From Asterias amurensis (taxonomy: Eukaryota; Echinodermata; Asteroidea; Forcipulatida; Asteriidae): a DNA stretch of 64,000 nt. Position 1 is the stretch's first letter. Each line of letters starts with the position of its first letter. The DNA lies in the NCBI RefSeq assembly GCF_032118995.1, contig NC_092660.1, positions 3,487,501 to 3,551,500 of the forward strand, in the 5' to 3' direction. The position numbers were made by a program, and so were the translations under genes. The notes under the pieces are model-generated. The model searched no databases, had not been told where the DNA came from, and saw only the letters and a list, made by a program, of their open reading frames with translations. Shown in pieces: positions 24,424-36,600 of this stretch.

Positions 24424-27017
24424 GACCGTTTTTATATAGCGCTTTTCACGCCAGAGGGCGTCTCAAAGCGCTTCCGACAATATTACCCCTGGTCACCGGG
24501 CCTTAAATCATTCTTTAAACCATCTCAGCTCCCTGGGGAGTATACAGCCTGTGCGACAAATACATGCGCTACTCGGCTAAACCAATCACAAGAACCACCT
24601 CTGCCCTCACAGGTACCCATTTACCCCTGGGTGGAGAGAAGCAATTATAGTTAAGTGTCTTGCTCAGGGACACAAGTGTCACGACCGGGATTCGAACTCA
24701 CACTCTGCTGAACAGAAGCATCAGAGCTTGAGTTCGGTGCTCTTATCCACTCGGCCACGACACCCTACATGTGCAATGTCTGACAGTGGTCTATATGTTA
24801 AAGGAGTGTGATTGCAGGCCTGGTATCAAACATATAGGCAATGGCCTCTATTTCCCTGGTCCCGGACTCTGGAAAGCTGGACTCTGATGCTGCATGCTGC
24901 TTAAGTACTGTGGAGGCAGATTAGCTTGGTGATGCATTTCATAATAAACGATTTCAAAAGCTTTCAAAGACCAACTCGTCCGATCCAAGGCAACGTGTTC
25001 CTTTAAAGCCATTGGACCCTTTCGGTAAACAGTATTGTCCAAGGCCCACACTTTGTGTACCACAACTTCTATATCAAATAACAAACCTGTGAAAATTTAG
25101 GCTCAATCGGTCATCGGTGTCGGGAGAAAACAACGGAAAAACGCGTTTCGCCGTGTCATGACATGTGTTTAAAATAAATCCGTAAATCCGTAATTCTCGT
25201 TAACGAGAATTTATATTGTTTTGCTGTTTTCTCAAAAAGTAAAGCATTTCATGAAATAATATTTCAAGAGAAGTCTTTCACCTTTGCCTTCTGTAAACCC
25301 TGTAAGTTATTTGTAAATCTGTGAACTTTTATTATTTTTTCTGAACCGAAAGGGTCCAATGGCTTTAAGAGTCCTTGGAAAAACATTGATAACAATCAGA
25401 TAGACCTTTCTATCGCAATGTCACAGGTCAAGTTTTTTGCCAGCCCAGGTTGGAAAACCATGGAAAGCCATGAATGCAAAACACAAAACAGGTAACGATG
25501 TTTAAAAAAAATTCAAACTTAAAGTTGATTTCGTCGGAAACAAAACAACCATGGGAGGTAATTTATTTATTATAAAAATTTGCAGCAAATGATGAATTTG
25601 GTTCAAACCTCTGTTAACACGTTGAATATGCTTCATTTGCTTCATTCAGCCGCCCATGCCAACCAGCTTGGTTTGTTTATCAACAATGGAAAGTTCTATA
25701 ACCTGAATTCTTATGACCTCTGACCTCTGACACCAACTTACCTGCAGAGACGTATCCCATGGTCATGATCCCAGTCTTCTTGCAGTGTTCCTAATGTATG
25801 AGAACAAGGTATTTTTGGATCAAGCTCTTCCGAGTCATAATGAGCGTGGAAATGACCGCCATGTTCGTAGTAGACCACCTGAGAAAATACACAAGAGACA
25901 ATCGAACACAACATCAATCAACCAACCCTCGATCAGTACAAAGCTTGTTATGACATGAATGTGGTGTGTTGTGGTCTAGTCCAACGGAGCCTAGATTTGG
26001 TGTCGTTATCAGCAGAGGCATGGGTTCGATTCCCGGTCACGACACTTGTGCCCTTCAGCAAGGCACTTAACCATAATTGTTTCATAAAAAGTTCGAAAGG
26101 TAGTGCCTTCTGCTCTACCAGCCACCCTCCTTGTTGATGATACCCATGCCTACATCCTTAATGGACTGTGAAGGGGGTAACCCAGTTTCAGCCATAGGAG
26201 TAGGTTGCACCTGTAGCCCTCACCTTTAAGTGGCCGTCCGGCCTTGTTTTGTTAGGTGATACATTGAAAAAACACAGTCAAAAGGCCATTCATCTTATTG
26301 CATGACAACATAACGGTTTGAAAACCTGGTATCAAGCAATGATGGGCGCATAATTAAACATGAATAATCTTGTCGATCCGCTCGCCCTTGGTGGATTTAC
26401 AACAACTCTGGATTTTAGACCCCAACACTAAAATTGATCTAGCTACAACCCTGTCTATTACTATACCTCATCCATATTCATGATCGAGAGTCTAAAGGTC
26501 ACTCACCTGTAAACTTTCACTGTGCTGTACTATATCCCCTGCTAGTCCCGTCAGTGCGGTTACTCTGAAACAAATTCATAATTTTGTTTTTTTTACACAA
26601 ACACCGATGTGTGTTAGCAATGTATACTCAGTACTTTCCCGAGTCCTGTGAAAAAATATCACAGGCATATTACTCGGGTGGGATTCGAACCCACGACCCT
26701 TGCAATTCTAGAGCAGTGTCTTACCAACTAGACTACCCATGTTGCCCGGCAGCTAGAGGCCGTTCGAATCCTATGTTTTGGCCGCGGGTACCGCAACGAT
26801 ATACTGATGAAACAAATTCATAATGATGGGCATTAATTGCCATACTATTCAAAATTTTATACTAGATTCTGCCACACTACTTCACAAATATCAAATAGGT
26901 TATTCGCGTGGTTTAAAGCACTGTATACTACAAGACGTGCAGACAACCGTTAAAATCTAAAACTGAAACCTCCTTCTTTGTTTTCTCGGCGTGGGGTTCT
27001 TGGCTAGTACCAGTTCG

Positions 27018-27051
<34 letters not shown>

Positions 27052-30000
27052 CAAGGGGGAGAGTTGAAAAACAAATTTTGCAACTTACTTTTCCCTGAGG
27101 TCTGTCAGCACCTCATCCCCACTACCAATATTGAGCCAGGCTTGTTGGCTGACACGGTTCAGTTTACTATTGTCATTCTTACAATGCTCAGACAGCCACT
27201 TCTTCATCTTAAAAAACCAATAAATAAAAAGATTTCAATCGTTGAAATTTTTCTGTTTTAAATATCTGAACAGAATATCTTACAATGGTTGAATTAGACA
27301 CAAGCCAAGCAGACAACACTTGTTAAGGGTGCTGCCCCAGAAGTATGATGTGCTTTCTTCACCGAGTATACAGTGCTGAGCCCACTTTGATGTAGGGAAA
27401 AACAAGATTCGTGTACACAAAGTATGGTAGAGATACATGGAGGTGCGAGGACTACAATCCTGGCCATACCTCGTTGGGCCCCTGTGGCACCACGGCCCCC
27501 TTTCAATGTTGGCTCTCAATGTGCGGTCTTCGCTGCCATCAACATTGAGCGAATGGGTAGCCCAAGCATTTTGGCCGGGATTGTCTGAAAATTTTCAGCG
27601 TAAAATTTGTTTATATACATACACTAAAGAAGGCCTTAAAACTCCATAAATGTGCACAGACAGTGACTGCTCATTTCTTGCTGAGTACGGCAATGAAACA
27701 AAATACAAAACAACAAGAATGTTTTTGTTCGGAGGGGGAAGGGGGGGGGGGTTACAACATTATGCCCTTGATTTTTAACTTGGTGTTTTGTGGTTTAGTT
27801 TCAAACATAAATAGTGCATACATTTTTTTTAAGGAGGAGCGGAAAATCAAAGAGTATGAGATTTGAGGTAGAGAACAGAGTGTACAGAAAGTATGATGTA
27901 GGTGGGTGGATGTGTAAAAAATAAAAAGTATAGTGGTGGTCAGTGGAACTTGGTATAAGGTGTAAGCGGAATAGAATGCACCCAAAGTATGAACGAATCG
28001 AGTCAAGGTGTCAGGTGTAGGAGGGAATAGAGTTTCTTATTTTACTGACCTCTTGCATTTTTTCGCGATTGATTTGAGAGAATTCCTGCATATTCAACGC
28101 ACCATCACCGTCTAGATCAAGATGATTATCTCGTAGCATTTCCAAGATGTCGTCTTGTCGAAGGAAAGCATTGACTTCAATAAAATCGCCAATGCTGTCA
28201 AGAAGCTCCTCAGCATCCAGAACCTTCAAATCAATGACAATGTGAACATTTTGATCATATTCTTGTTTAATTTCTGTGGTGTGTCGTGGCCTAGCGGTTA
28301 AGAGCACGGGATTCAAGCTATGGTGTTCGGTAAGCAGAATGTGGGTTCGAATTTTGGTCGTGACACTTGCTACATAAAGTTGGGGAGGTAGAGCTTTCTA
28401 CCAGCCAGGGTTCTGATTGATGATAACTAAGCCTGCATCCGTATGGACTGTAAAGGGGGTAACCCTGTTTCAGCCCTAGGAGTAGGTGGCAACGGCCCCT
28501 GGAAGAACAACAATTGTAGCCCAAACCTTTAAGTGGCCTTCAGGCCTTGTGAGTCTGGCAAATTGCATAAAAACAAAAAAAACAAAAAAACTTGCAAGTA
28601 GACTATACAATAGTGCTTTAGACTCGTGCTTCATAAACTGTCATGCCTGTTGAAAAACATGGAAGGACACCAAGATGCCCACTATATAAAAACTAATTAT
28701 GGAGCAAAAGATTCCTTCTTTCTACAAAGGTAGAGTTCCTTACCTTATCTTCATTGGAATCAATATTCTTGAAGACGTCTTCACTTGGGTCTTCCTCATA
28801 ATCTTGAGGATCTTCTCTTTCGGTGGAGTCTTTAACTGAACTTGTAAAAAGTGTTTCCTTCTGAGCCAGGTCCTTGATGTGGTCGCATTCCTCTTGAGAG
28901 AGGAACCCTGGTATCTCTGAACAACGACAAATCAAAATAGATCAGACCTCCCAAGCCCAAACAGCTCCCTCTCTGAGGTCAATGAAGACCGATTATTGAC
29001 TAAGAACTGAGCGCTGTGCGTACATACGTGTACACTTCAATTGTTTGACCCCATATTTTGGGGTTGGTAGCTAATGAAATATTTACAAGCCGAGAGGCAT
29101 AGTAAACATTTTTAAAGACTGCATGGGTTAGGTTTAGGGTTAGGGTTAGGGAAGAGGTTACGGAGCAGACTTTTATGGCTCCTCAACATATCTTCCTTTT
29201 AGCACATCTTAGCTAACAAGACAGGCACATATCTGAGTAATAGACAGGGCTTCAGGTGGGCGGGGCCTAAAGAATCTTGGTCTTTATTGCCCACAAACGC
29301 CCTTCCTAAGCATGGGAGGCACAAACCAGTAAGTGGAGACAAGGCGACAGGATTAAAAACTTATTGATATGTTATTTTGCCGGCATCAAGGATAAAGACT
29401 ATTGGTTTTACCCATACACAGATGTGTGTAAACCACTGTATACTTAAGTACTTTTTTCCCCCGAGTGCTGTGAAAAATTTATCAGACGATGGTGTTATTG
29501 GTAAAACCAAGTAAAAACAATACAATGCTCACCAAACAATGGAGGGTCTTTGGCTAGGGTCTTTATCTGCAAAATCTGACCAGATGCAAGTTCCAACTGC
29601 TGCATGTGATCTTTCTGAAAGACAACAAAAATAACAATAAACATTGCAAAGTGCCTTTTTGCTTAACTCTTGGTCCATCTCTCTTCATTCATCCATACAA
29701 AAGCCAAAACTGTGGAGGAACAAGGTCATCCATTAGGATGGACTCCTCCAGAGCAGTACGGATTTACTAGCAGGTGAATTGCATAGTCTTGGGCCTAAGA
29801 TCTTCACATGGATTATTTCCTAGCCTCGCTACCATGGGCAGCGAGCCATATCACACACTAGCTTTGCAGAAGTCTCTTCTCGCTACCGTGGGCAGTGCGC
29901 CCAACGTCCCCTAGCTTTGCAGATGTCTATTCTGGCTACCATTGGCAGCACGCCGTATCGTCTGCTAGCTATGCGCAAGTCTATTCTTGGTTTTATTTCC

Positions 30001-30313
30001 AGCTTTCGCAAAGACAGTCGTCAACCGAAATGATTTCAACAAGAAAAGTGGCCCTCTGTTGGGTTATCACTTCGATAAGCTATGTTATGTTACGAGTATG
30101 GACCAACACTCCCCTAGCTCATACCTTAACAGGGTCAAGTTGAAACAGTCTCCGTCTTATGTAAGGTTCTCCAAATGAAACTCTTTCCTTTTCATCAAAG
30201 TCTCCGCTCTCTGAATCTGAATGGTGAAGCAGAGGTTCCGCCAAAGATGCTGGTTGAATCCAAGTCTCAATGATGAGGATGCCCAACAGCAATGTTGACC
30301 ACAACGACATCAT
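21277..30313 (-). CDS. P4HTM: Transmembrane-type prolyl 4-hydroxylase (P4HTM) with ER-retention tail, 10 exons
   Basis: Family role: P4HTM is an ER 2-oxoglutarate/Fe(II) dioxygenase with EF-hands that hydroxylates prolines and has been linked to HIF control. Exons (minus): 30125-30313, 29533-29614, 28744-28916, 28050-28223, 27089-27207, 26507-26564, 25742-25878, 24221-24311, 23337-23454, 21277-21935. All junctions are GT-AG with matching phases, giving about 599 residues (human about 502). Seen: N-terminal hydrophobic stretch ending near Ala-Ser-Leu-Ala, so a cleavable signal peptide; EIPGF start of the P4H region at 91; EF-hand loops at 143-154 and 184-195; iron ligands H278, D280 and H392 (HYD, SLHGGC); 2-oxoglutarate lysine K402 (GTKWIANNW); N-glycosylation sequons NET and NQT. 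Odd: after the catalytic core there is a helical-looking extension of roughly 170 residues ending RDEL, a KDEL-type retrieval signal. I infer a soluble luminal enzyme rather than a membrane-anchored one. Confidence 0.93.
22575..22920 (-). mobile_element. tRNA-derived SINE, second family, in P4HTM last intron
   Basis: Minus strand shows a B-box (GTGGGTTCGAATCCCC) and a body with GACACTTGTGTCCTTAAGC; AAT triplets form the tail near 22575. Confidence 0.7.
22974..23266. mobile_element. TTAA MITE, family 1, in P4HTM last intron
   Basis: Left AGACACTGGACACTATTGTC after TTAA (22970-22973); the right end has decayed to ACAATAGTGTATTAT before TTAA (23267-23270). It ends about 70 bases below the donor of the ninth exon. 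Confidence 0.8.
24045..24106. mobile_element. MITE fragment, family 1 right end
   Basis: Only the right 60 bases remain (TTATGCTAACAATTATTTTG to AGTGACCAGTGCCT, then TTAA), in P4HTM intron 8. Confidence 0.75.
24385..24423. repeat. (AAT)n microsatellite at the end of a SINE
   Basis: Thirteen ATA/AAT triplets. They abut the SINE at 24424-24768 on the side of its 3' tail, as expected for a SINE read on the minus strand. Confidence 0.85.
24424..24768 (-). mobile_element. tRNA-derived SINE, second family, in P4HTM intron 7
   Basis: Minus strand begins GGTGTCGTGGCCGAGTGGAT, a Leu/Ser-tRNA-like A-box, with B-box GAGTTCGAATCCCGG; it ends TATATAAAAACGG and an AAT microsatellite. Confidence 0.82.
24935..25012. 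mobile_element. MITE fragment, family 3 right end
   Basis: TTCATAATAAACG to CGATCCAAGGCAACGTGTTC, ending at the same TTAA that starts the next element (25013-25016). Confidence 0.8.
25017..25364. mobile_element. TTAA MITE, family 2 (complete)
   Basis: TTAA at 25013-25016 and 25365-25368; inverted ends AGCCATTGGACCCTTTCGG and CCGAAAGGGTCCAATGGCT; centre AATTCTCGTTAACGAGAATT. It lies in P4HTM intron 7. Confidence 0.88.
25957..26270 (+). mobile_element. tRNA-derived SINE, second family, in P4HTM intron 6
   Basis: GTGGTGTGTTGTGGTCTAGT, then B-box ATGGGTTCGATTCCCGGTCA and GACACTTGTGCCCTTCAGC. The A-box region is disrupted. Confidence 0.75.
26591..26806 (-). mobile_element. tRNA-derived SINE in P4HTM intron 5
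   Basis: Same family as 4864-5075, about 95 percent alike by eye, with A- and B-boxes on the minus strand. Confidence 0.82.
27020..27049. repeat. (GA)n microsatellite in P4HTM intron 5
   Basis: About 15 perfect AG dinucleotides, 40 bases from the donor of the fifth exon. Confidence 0.9.
28277..28560 (+). mobile_element. tRNA-derived SINE, second family, in P4HTM intron 3
   Basis: GTGTCGTGGCCTAGCGGTTA (A-box) and GTGGGTTCGAATTTTGG (B-box), then a body ending TTTAAGTGGCCTTCAGGCCT and an A-rich tail (28566-28589). It lies about 55 bases from the fourth exon. Confidence 0.8.
29125..29151 (+). repeat. Short interstitial TTAGGG telomere-like tract
   Basis: Four near-perfect TTAGGG units (one is TTTAGGG) in P4HTM intron 2. 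Confidence 0.7.
29397..29490 (-). mobile_element. SINE fragment in P4HTM intron 2
   Basis: TTTTACCCATACACAGATGT to CCGAGTGCTGTG is the body of the 4864 family; the tRNA part is missing. Confidence 0.65.
29826..29987. repeat. Three-copy 54-bp tandem repeat in P4HTM intron 1
   Basis: Units begin at about 29827, 29881 and 29934 with (C/G)GCTACC(A/G)T(G/T)GGCAG and contain CTAGCT(T/A)TGC; they are about 75-80 percent alike, so old. Confidence 0.75.
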
Positions 30314-33300
30314 GATTTAGATGTGAGACTGAGAATTGAATCGAAAATAAAGAAGATTGTGAGGTTTACCTTACACCAACAGAAGTGTGTGATTAACATG
30401 CAAACCGGGCTATGGCTCTTTTAACCCATGGCCAGCTTGCAGGCAAAAGCTAATCAAATTGGTCGTCTACAGGCGAGATACAGGTGAGGTGCAAATTTGT
30501 TGTATCCTAGGCCACTCGCCTACTCCTCGTAACTCGGCGCAGACCCCAGTGTCTATCTATCTATCTTCCATGAGAGTACATCCCTCCAGAGAAATAGTCA
30601 TAGTTTGGGTGTAAATGTACTTGGTCCTCGCTGAAAGCTTTACACTTATTACAGTTATTATTGTAGTACCTGGTTACCACTACTCCTGCTATTATTATAT
30701 GGTTCGTTCCAATCGTCTCCACGTAGAGACATTACATCTACACCTATCCAGCTACTTGTCTAACAAAGCCTATTCAGATACGATAGCGGAACAAACCTCA
30801 TCCGACATAGTTCTAGGATAGTCGGAGGAGTAACCCTCCTAGACCTACCAAGACTCACGCATATATAGGCGGTAGACTCACGCATGAGGGGTCTCTCCCC
30901 CTCTCACGTGTCGCAACCATTTTCTCTTGCATTGGGGCCAGACCGGAGAACTTTTTTTAAAATTGCGACAATGCATTGCCATATTGCAGAGCGCAAAACG
31001 CACAAGTTTGTTTCGATTCCTTTCGCAAATTCGTTCAATGAGCTCCACCAGCGTAGACTCTTCAACAAATGGCAGAAGTCGTGAGCGGAGGATTAAAAGC
31101 CATTGGACACTTTCGGTGAACAGTATTGTCCAAAGGCCTACACTTTGTGTATCACAACTTATATATAAAATAACAAACCTGTGAAAATTTAGGCTCAATT
31201 GGTCATCGGAGTCAGGAGAAAATAATGGGAAAACCCACCTTTATTTCCATCCGTAAATCTTGTTGTCGAGAATTGATAATTGTTTTAATGTTTTCTCAAA
31301 AAGTAAAGCATTTCATCCCATTTATATAATTGAGACAAACAAATGGAAGCAGATATTGACTACTTCGTACTTGACTAAATACTCTTTGGGTAATAATATT
31401 ATGTTCAGTCCAAATTGGGTAGCAAACTAGCATTGTACATTTAGTTGTCAATAGAGGGTGGGGGCGGTATTAAAAATAAGTGGTATACTCTAAGTATGAA
31501 AGAAGTTTCGTAGCAAGTGGAATGAACCCTAGAGCTAGGGATGGTTTTCCCAAAGAAACCCCCCCCCCCGACTGTTATTTTAAACCCCTGTGTATGGTCA
31601 CTTATTTATAAATAATAGTTGCAAATAGTTTATTCAATGTTGCAAATACTAGTGTATCATAGGAGGTCCTGTTTTCGAGGTGTCCCTAATATCGTGGCAA
31701 ATCTTTTACCTCTCTGTGTGTGCGCGATGTAAACAGTCCCTAGATACAAATTGTGTGGTTTTATTTGCCAAGCAAAGAGTCTCCTCTTCTTTGACCAAAA
31801 CTTAGAAACACGTAAGGCTCCATTGGTCATTTGCACTTAATTTGCACGTAAATGCAAAAAAGTTGGTATTTTAGGCATTTCTACAAGGTCCAAAATATGT
31901 CATAATGTTGAGGCCATAAAAAAATATTTGCCCACCGAAAAAGTTTCATCAAACGCTATTTCAATTCACAATTCATGATGATCAAAATCATGTGACTCAA
32001 TGTTTTGCTGAGCATTCTAAAGAAAAATACCGAGGCTTAAGAAAGCCATGTGCCTTATATCATTTTCTAATATTTTTTTGAGATTTTTATTTTGTAACCC
32101 TCGTATCAATACTATTATTTATATTAAAATTTAAACATCAGCTTGTTGATTCAATTATCACTGTTTATTAATACGCTTTATTATAAATATTAAGAAAAAA
32201 AGTAGAAAAAAATTAAATAGAAATCAGATTTTGAAGCCAGTAATTATTCACACTTTTTATTTTTGTTTTATTTTTAAAAATATTTTGCAAGTTACCGTGG
32301 TAGTTTTAAAAATTTAATAAAAAAATATTTTGAATAAAATGAAGGCAACTGCTGGCTATACAGTCATACACAGAGTCTCAAAGAACACTTGTAGTTACTG
32401 CAGATGTTTCTTCCATGTATGGCTTCACCGGGAAACCATACTTTCTTGTTTGCCGTGAAAATAGGAAAAACTCAAAACAAATGGGGCCAGTTGAAGTCAT
32501 CGAAGATCGGTGTGTGGTGTGAACATTTCAATGTCCATCAAGTTTTAATATATGTTTGCATACTTCGTATTAACAAATGAAGATAATTAGGGCATCGGTT
32601 GATATATTGCATCATTATTTTTTTCCCAATTCAAAGAAAAAGGCATAATAGCGTGATAACTGGTAAGCAGAGGATATAATACAGAGTAATAATATGGATA
32701 AAATTAATGTAAATATAAAAATAAATAAAAACGGGAGAAGCACAGCTTTTGTTCCCCAGCCTATGAACAGACAGACCAAAAAACAGACAGACATTAAAAA
32801 TACAGGACAAAACTAACAGGACAAAACTGACACTTTGAGTTTGACAGGTGTAGTAAGACAGAAAATAAAGCCGTTACAACATACAAAGTTAGTGTTTAGT
32901 TGGTGTTAAATTCCAAATTGATTGATTATTATTGTGTTAATGTTTCCATGGTACAATTGTAATAAGGTTCTTTATTTGAATTTGATTTGGTATCTTGCTG
33001 GGGTCTACTTACATCTTAATTAATGTTCAGTCATTCCTCCAGCAAGTAAATGTCTGTTGCAGACAACATCACAGATGAGTAACATAAGTTGTCAAAAGAC
33101 TAAAGAGGGCGGTATGTAAGATGAGTGGTCTCAAAATTAATGATAACAACTTCCAAATAATAGTAGCAACTGAAACACTAACCGATTACTGGAATCGATA
33201 TTTTTAAAGAACACTAATTTTTGCAAATGTAACGCTAATCTATAGGCAAAAATTGCATGGAGTTGGAATCGATTCTCAACAAGAATCGACTCTTTTAATG

Positions 33301-33490
33301 TTTTGGCAATGAATGACGAACTGTCAAATCACCAAACTGCTAAAATCTAATCTCGTCCCCAAAAGTGTGTCGCGCACGTAGTGATCGCTCTCCCCTACTG
33401 GAAACGTGATTGGAAGTAAAGTAAACCATGGGTAAGAGGTTGAGACTGGTCCCCTGCTTTTATATCCGCTGGACTCAATGTTCGAGATCG
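30314..33490. other. Intergenic space between P4HTM and POLE4
   Basis: The two genes are divergent. 31330-33300 is AT-rich without coding signal; the family 2 MITE at 31097 is the only clear element. A C-run lies at 31560-31569. Confidence 0.5.
31097..31325. mobile_element. TTAA MITE, family 2, right part missing
   Basis: Begins after TTAA (31093-31096) with AAGCCATTGGACACTTTCGG and continues with the family 2 body to TCTCAAAAAGTAAAGCATTT, then stops. Confidence 0.8.
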
Positions 33491-33658
33491 CTCACCCTGG
33501 TGTGGGAACGACGACGTTGTACGGCCGGAGAGAGTGGAACAAAAAAGGTAATCTTGAGGGCGCCAATCTTGAGTTGAGTTTTGACAGATTTTTTTAGAAG
33601 AAACGGTTAAAATTCAGACTAATTTAACTGCTGATTTGGGTTTTTTTTGCCAGCTAAG

Positions 33659-36600
33659 ATGGATTCAGATGTAGTTGAAAGACGGGAAAGTAGCAGTGGA
33701 AACCCAGAGGCGTCTTTAAAAAACAAGTCAACTCGACATGACCGCATTACACGTCTGCCACTGACCAGAATCAAAAACATCATCAAAACAGATCCCGACG
33801 TCACACTCGCCAGCCAGGAATCAGTACTCCTCATTGCCAAGGCAACGGTACAGTTAACTTACTCACTTGTTGTCATTTAGGTTGCTCTGACTCTTAATCA
33901 ATAGTTTCTTTTTGCTTGAGTGAGCATGGTGAGATTAGAAGCAAGTCCGTCCGTCATATCCCGTGCACACGCGCCCACCATGCGGCCGATTTCACGAAAC
34001 GCTAGGATCTCGAGTTAGGACGAGTAATCCGTCCTAACTTAGGATGGGTTCAATGCGTCCTACGTATTTGGATACGGAACTGAACCCGTCCTAAGTCCTA
34101 AGATGATTCCTAAGTTAAATTTAGGAAGAGTTTGGTGAAATCGACGGCAGGGCTGGGGCGCTTTACTGGGGCACTTTACTCTTCAGAATTTTGACATCTG
34201 CGGTCATACTAGTAATAGTATAAATGAATATCTGCCTAAGCAAGTGAACCATTACCTAACATTTTAAGAATGGGAATAGACATTCAACACCTTGCTGTGA
34301 TTTTCTATACACCCAGCCAACAGAAATTAGTTGCAATAACGTGCGGCCGTAGGGAGGAGGGTTACGTTATCGCAACTACCAGTTATGCCCCCCAAAAACA
34401 ACAAAATAGCTTGGAAACCGTCAATGATGCAACATCATATATATTAATTATTCGCTCGATTAGTTGTTGTGCTCAAAACCATTTCACGATTGACTTCATT
34501 TACATGAATCGGCAGCAAAACTTAAAAACAGGGGACCACATGATCTACTGCTGCTGCACTGAGTGTAATGCTATTTCCTTGCTGGTGTATAAATTAACGA
34601 GTATTGTATTTTTCTTTGGTTAAACAGGAGATGTTCTTGCAGCATTTTGCCAAAACCTCATACAACCAAACTGCCAGAGGGAAGCGGAAGACGATAAAAA
34701 GACAGGATGTAGGTACGTAGGTAACCACCCCAGCCCTAGTAAAGGGAACCACTGTGCCATATGAATGTATTGAAATAGTATAATCACAGAGAAAGGACCA
34801 CGGAAGGAGTTAAAATGTCCCAGCAACAAATCAACCACTGCCAACACCAGGGATGTAACAGCCACATGGTTGTTTTTTTGCATGCAATTATTCAAAGTAT
34901 GCTCCACTTTCTAAACAAAATCTGAAAAGATCAAACGTTGAATATTGGAACAAATTTCTCTGCTGGCCACAGCTGGCCATTGGTCAGAGATGGTTCATCG
35001 GTTACTAAAACTCCTGCCGTCGATTTCACAAAACTCTTCCTAACTTAAGACTAATCTTATGACCCAAGCCTGCACTGTAGCATGCGGACCTTAAGATTAA
35101 TCCTAAGTTAAGACTCGAGATAAGACGAGTCCTAACTCTTTGTGAAATCGACCCCTGCCAGTTTAATACAATTTATATCTGAATGTAGGAATTCATGCAA
35201 AATCGCTTAATGATATGACCATTCAATTTCATGCTTATTCATGGTTTGACAGCAGCAAAATTGTTATAATAATAATAACAAGTTCTTATATAGCGCATTT
35301 TCACAATAAACCGTATCAATGCGCTTTACATTAGTCCCCTGGTCATTGGGCCAATAAACATTCCTTTAATCTTTCTCAGCTCCCATTAGGGAGTATACAG
35401 CCCCGAGCTGCCGTGGCGCTCCGAAAGCTTTTCATTCACAATTTCAACCTCCACCCTCGCAGGTACCCATTTATACCCCTGGCTGTATCAACCAGGCTGT
35501 CGGTTACCATGGCCAGCAAATCAGCGGCGACAATTATTATTTACGAAGGCAAAAAGCCCATGGAAGAGCAGCCGGCGTTCACAATGCATTTTCTAAAGGA
35601 AAAGCTTAGGGTGATGGTCTGGGGTTTTTCGTTCTAACTCCTTCCGTGGTCCTTTCTCTATGGTTTAACTGATGTAAATCTACTTAATATACTGTCATCT
35701 ATTCTGCAGCCTTGTGAATATTAATTTTATTCTGCAGCCAGGTACATACGTACATTTTTTTGTCATCTGCTGTCATGTGAAATTCATTCTTGACTTGTTC
35801 TACAATCGTGTAAATATTTGTTTTATTCTAATTATTTTGCATCCTTCAATGGCCCTTTGTTAATATTAATATTTTTTGATTCATTTCAGACCTTTCGATA
35901 GAAGCTTTGGATGCGTATGCTTTTCTTGAAGGTGGGTAGACAATACACATGTACAATTTTTCTCATTATTTAGTTGATTGTGCAAGTACATGTATCACAC
36001 TTAAAGGAACACGTTGCCTTGGATCGGACGAGTTGGTCTATAAAAAGTGTTTTGTAACCGTTTTCTATAAAATGCATATGATTGGAATGATGTTTTAAAA
36101 GTGGAATACAATGATCGCCACAAATTTGCCTCCAAATTGCGTGGTTTTCCTTTTACAGTGCGAACTAACATGATCAGCCATTTATCAAAAATTTGACTCC
36201 CATAAATGGCCGACCGTGTTAGTAGACGAGGTAAAAGGGAAACCAAGCAATTTCGAGGCATGTTTGTGTGAATCATTGTATTCTACTTTTACAACATCTT
36301 TCTCCCGGTTGTGCATTTTATACCAAACGGTAACAAACGCTTTTCAAAGACCAACTCGACCGATCCAAGGCAACGTGTTCCTTTAATCAGGACATTTTGC
36401 AAACAATTTGTTCCCATGTATATTGTTTTAAAAGCACTGGACACTTGGTAGTTACTCAAAATAATGTTTAGCATAAAAACATACTTGGTAACAAGCAATA
36501 CGCCTCTCATAATTCTTACCAAAAATGGGGCTATGGGCACACGTCCCCCATCACTTGCAGTGGCTGCGCCTATCGCCTCGTTTTGAGATAGCATTGTGAC

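Noticed and set aside
35413-35637. Plus-strand frame of 74 codons with a neat Met-start
   Set aside because: Lies across a SINE fragment within POLE4 intron 2; no splice link or family.
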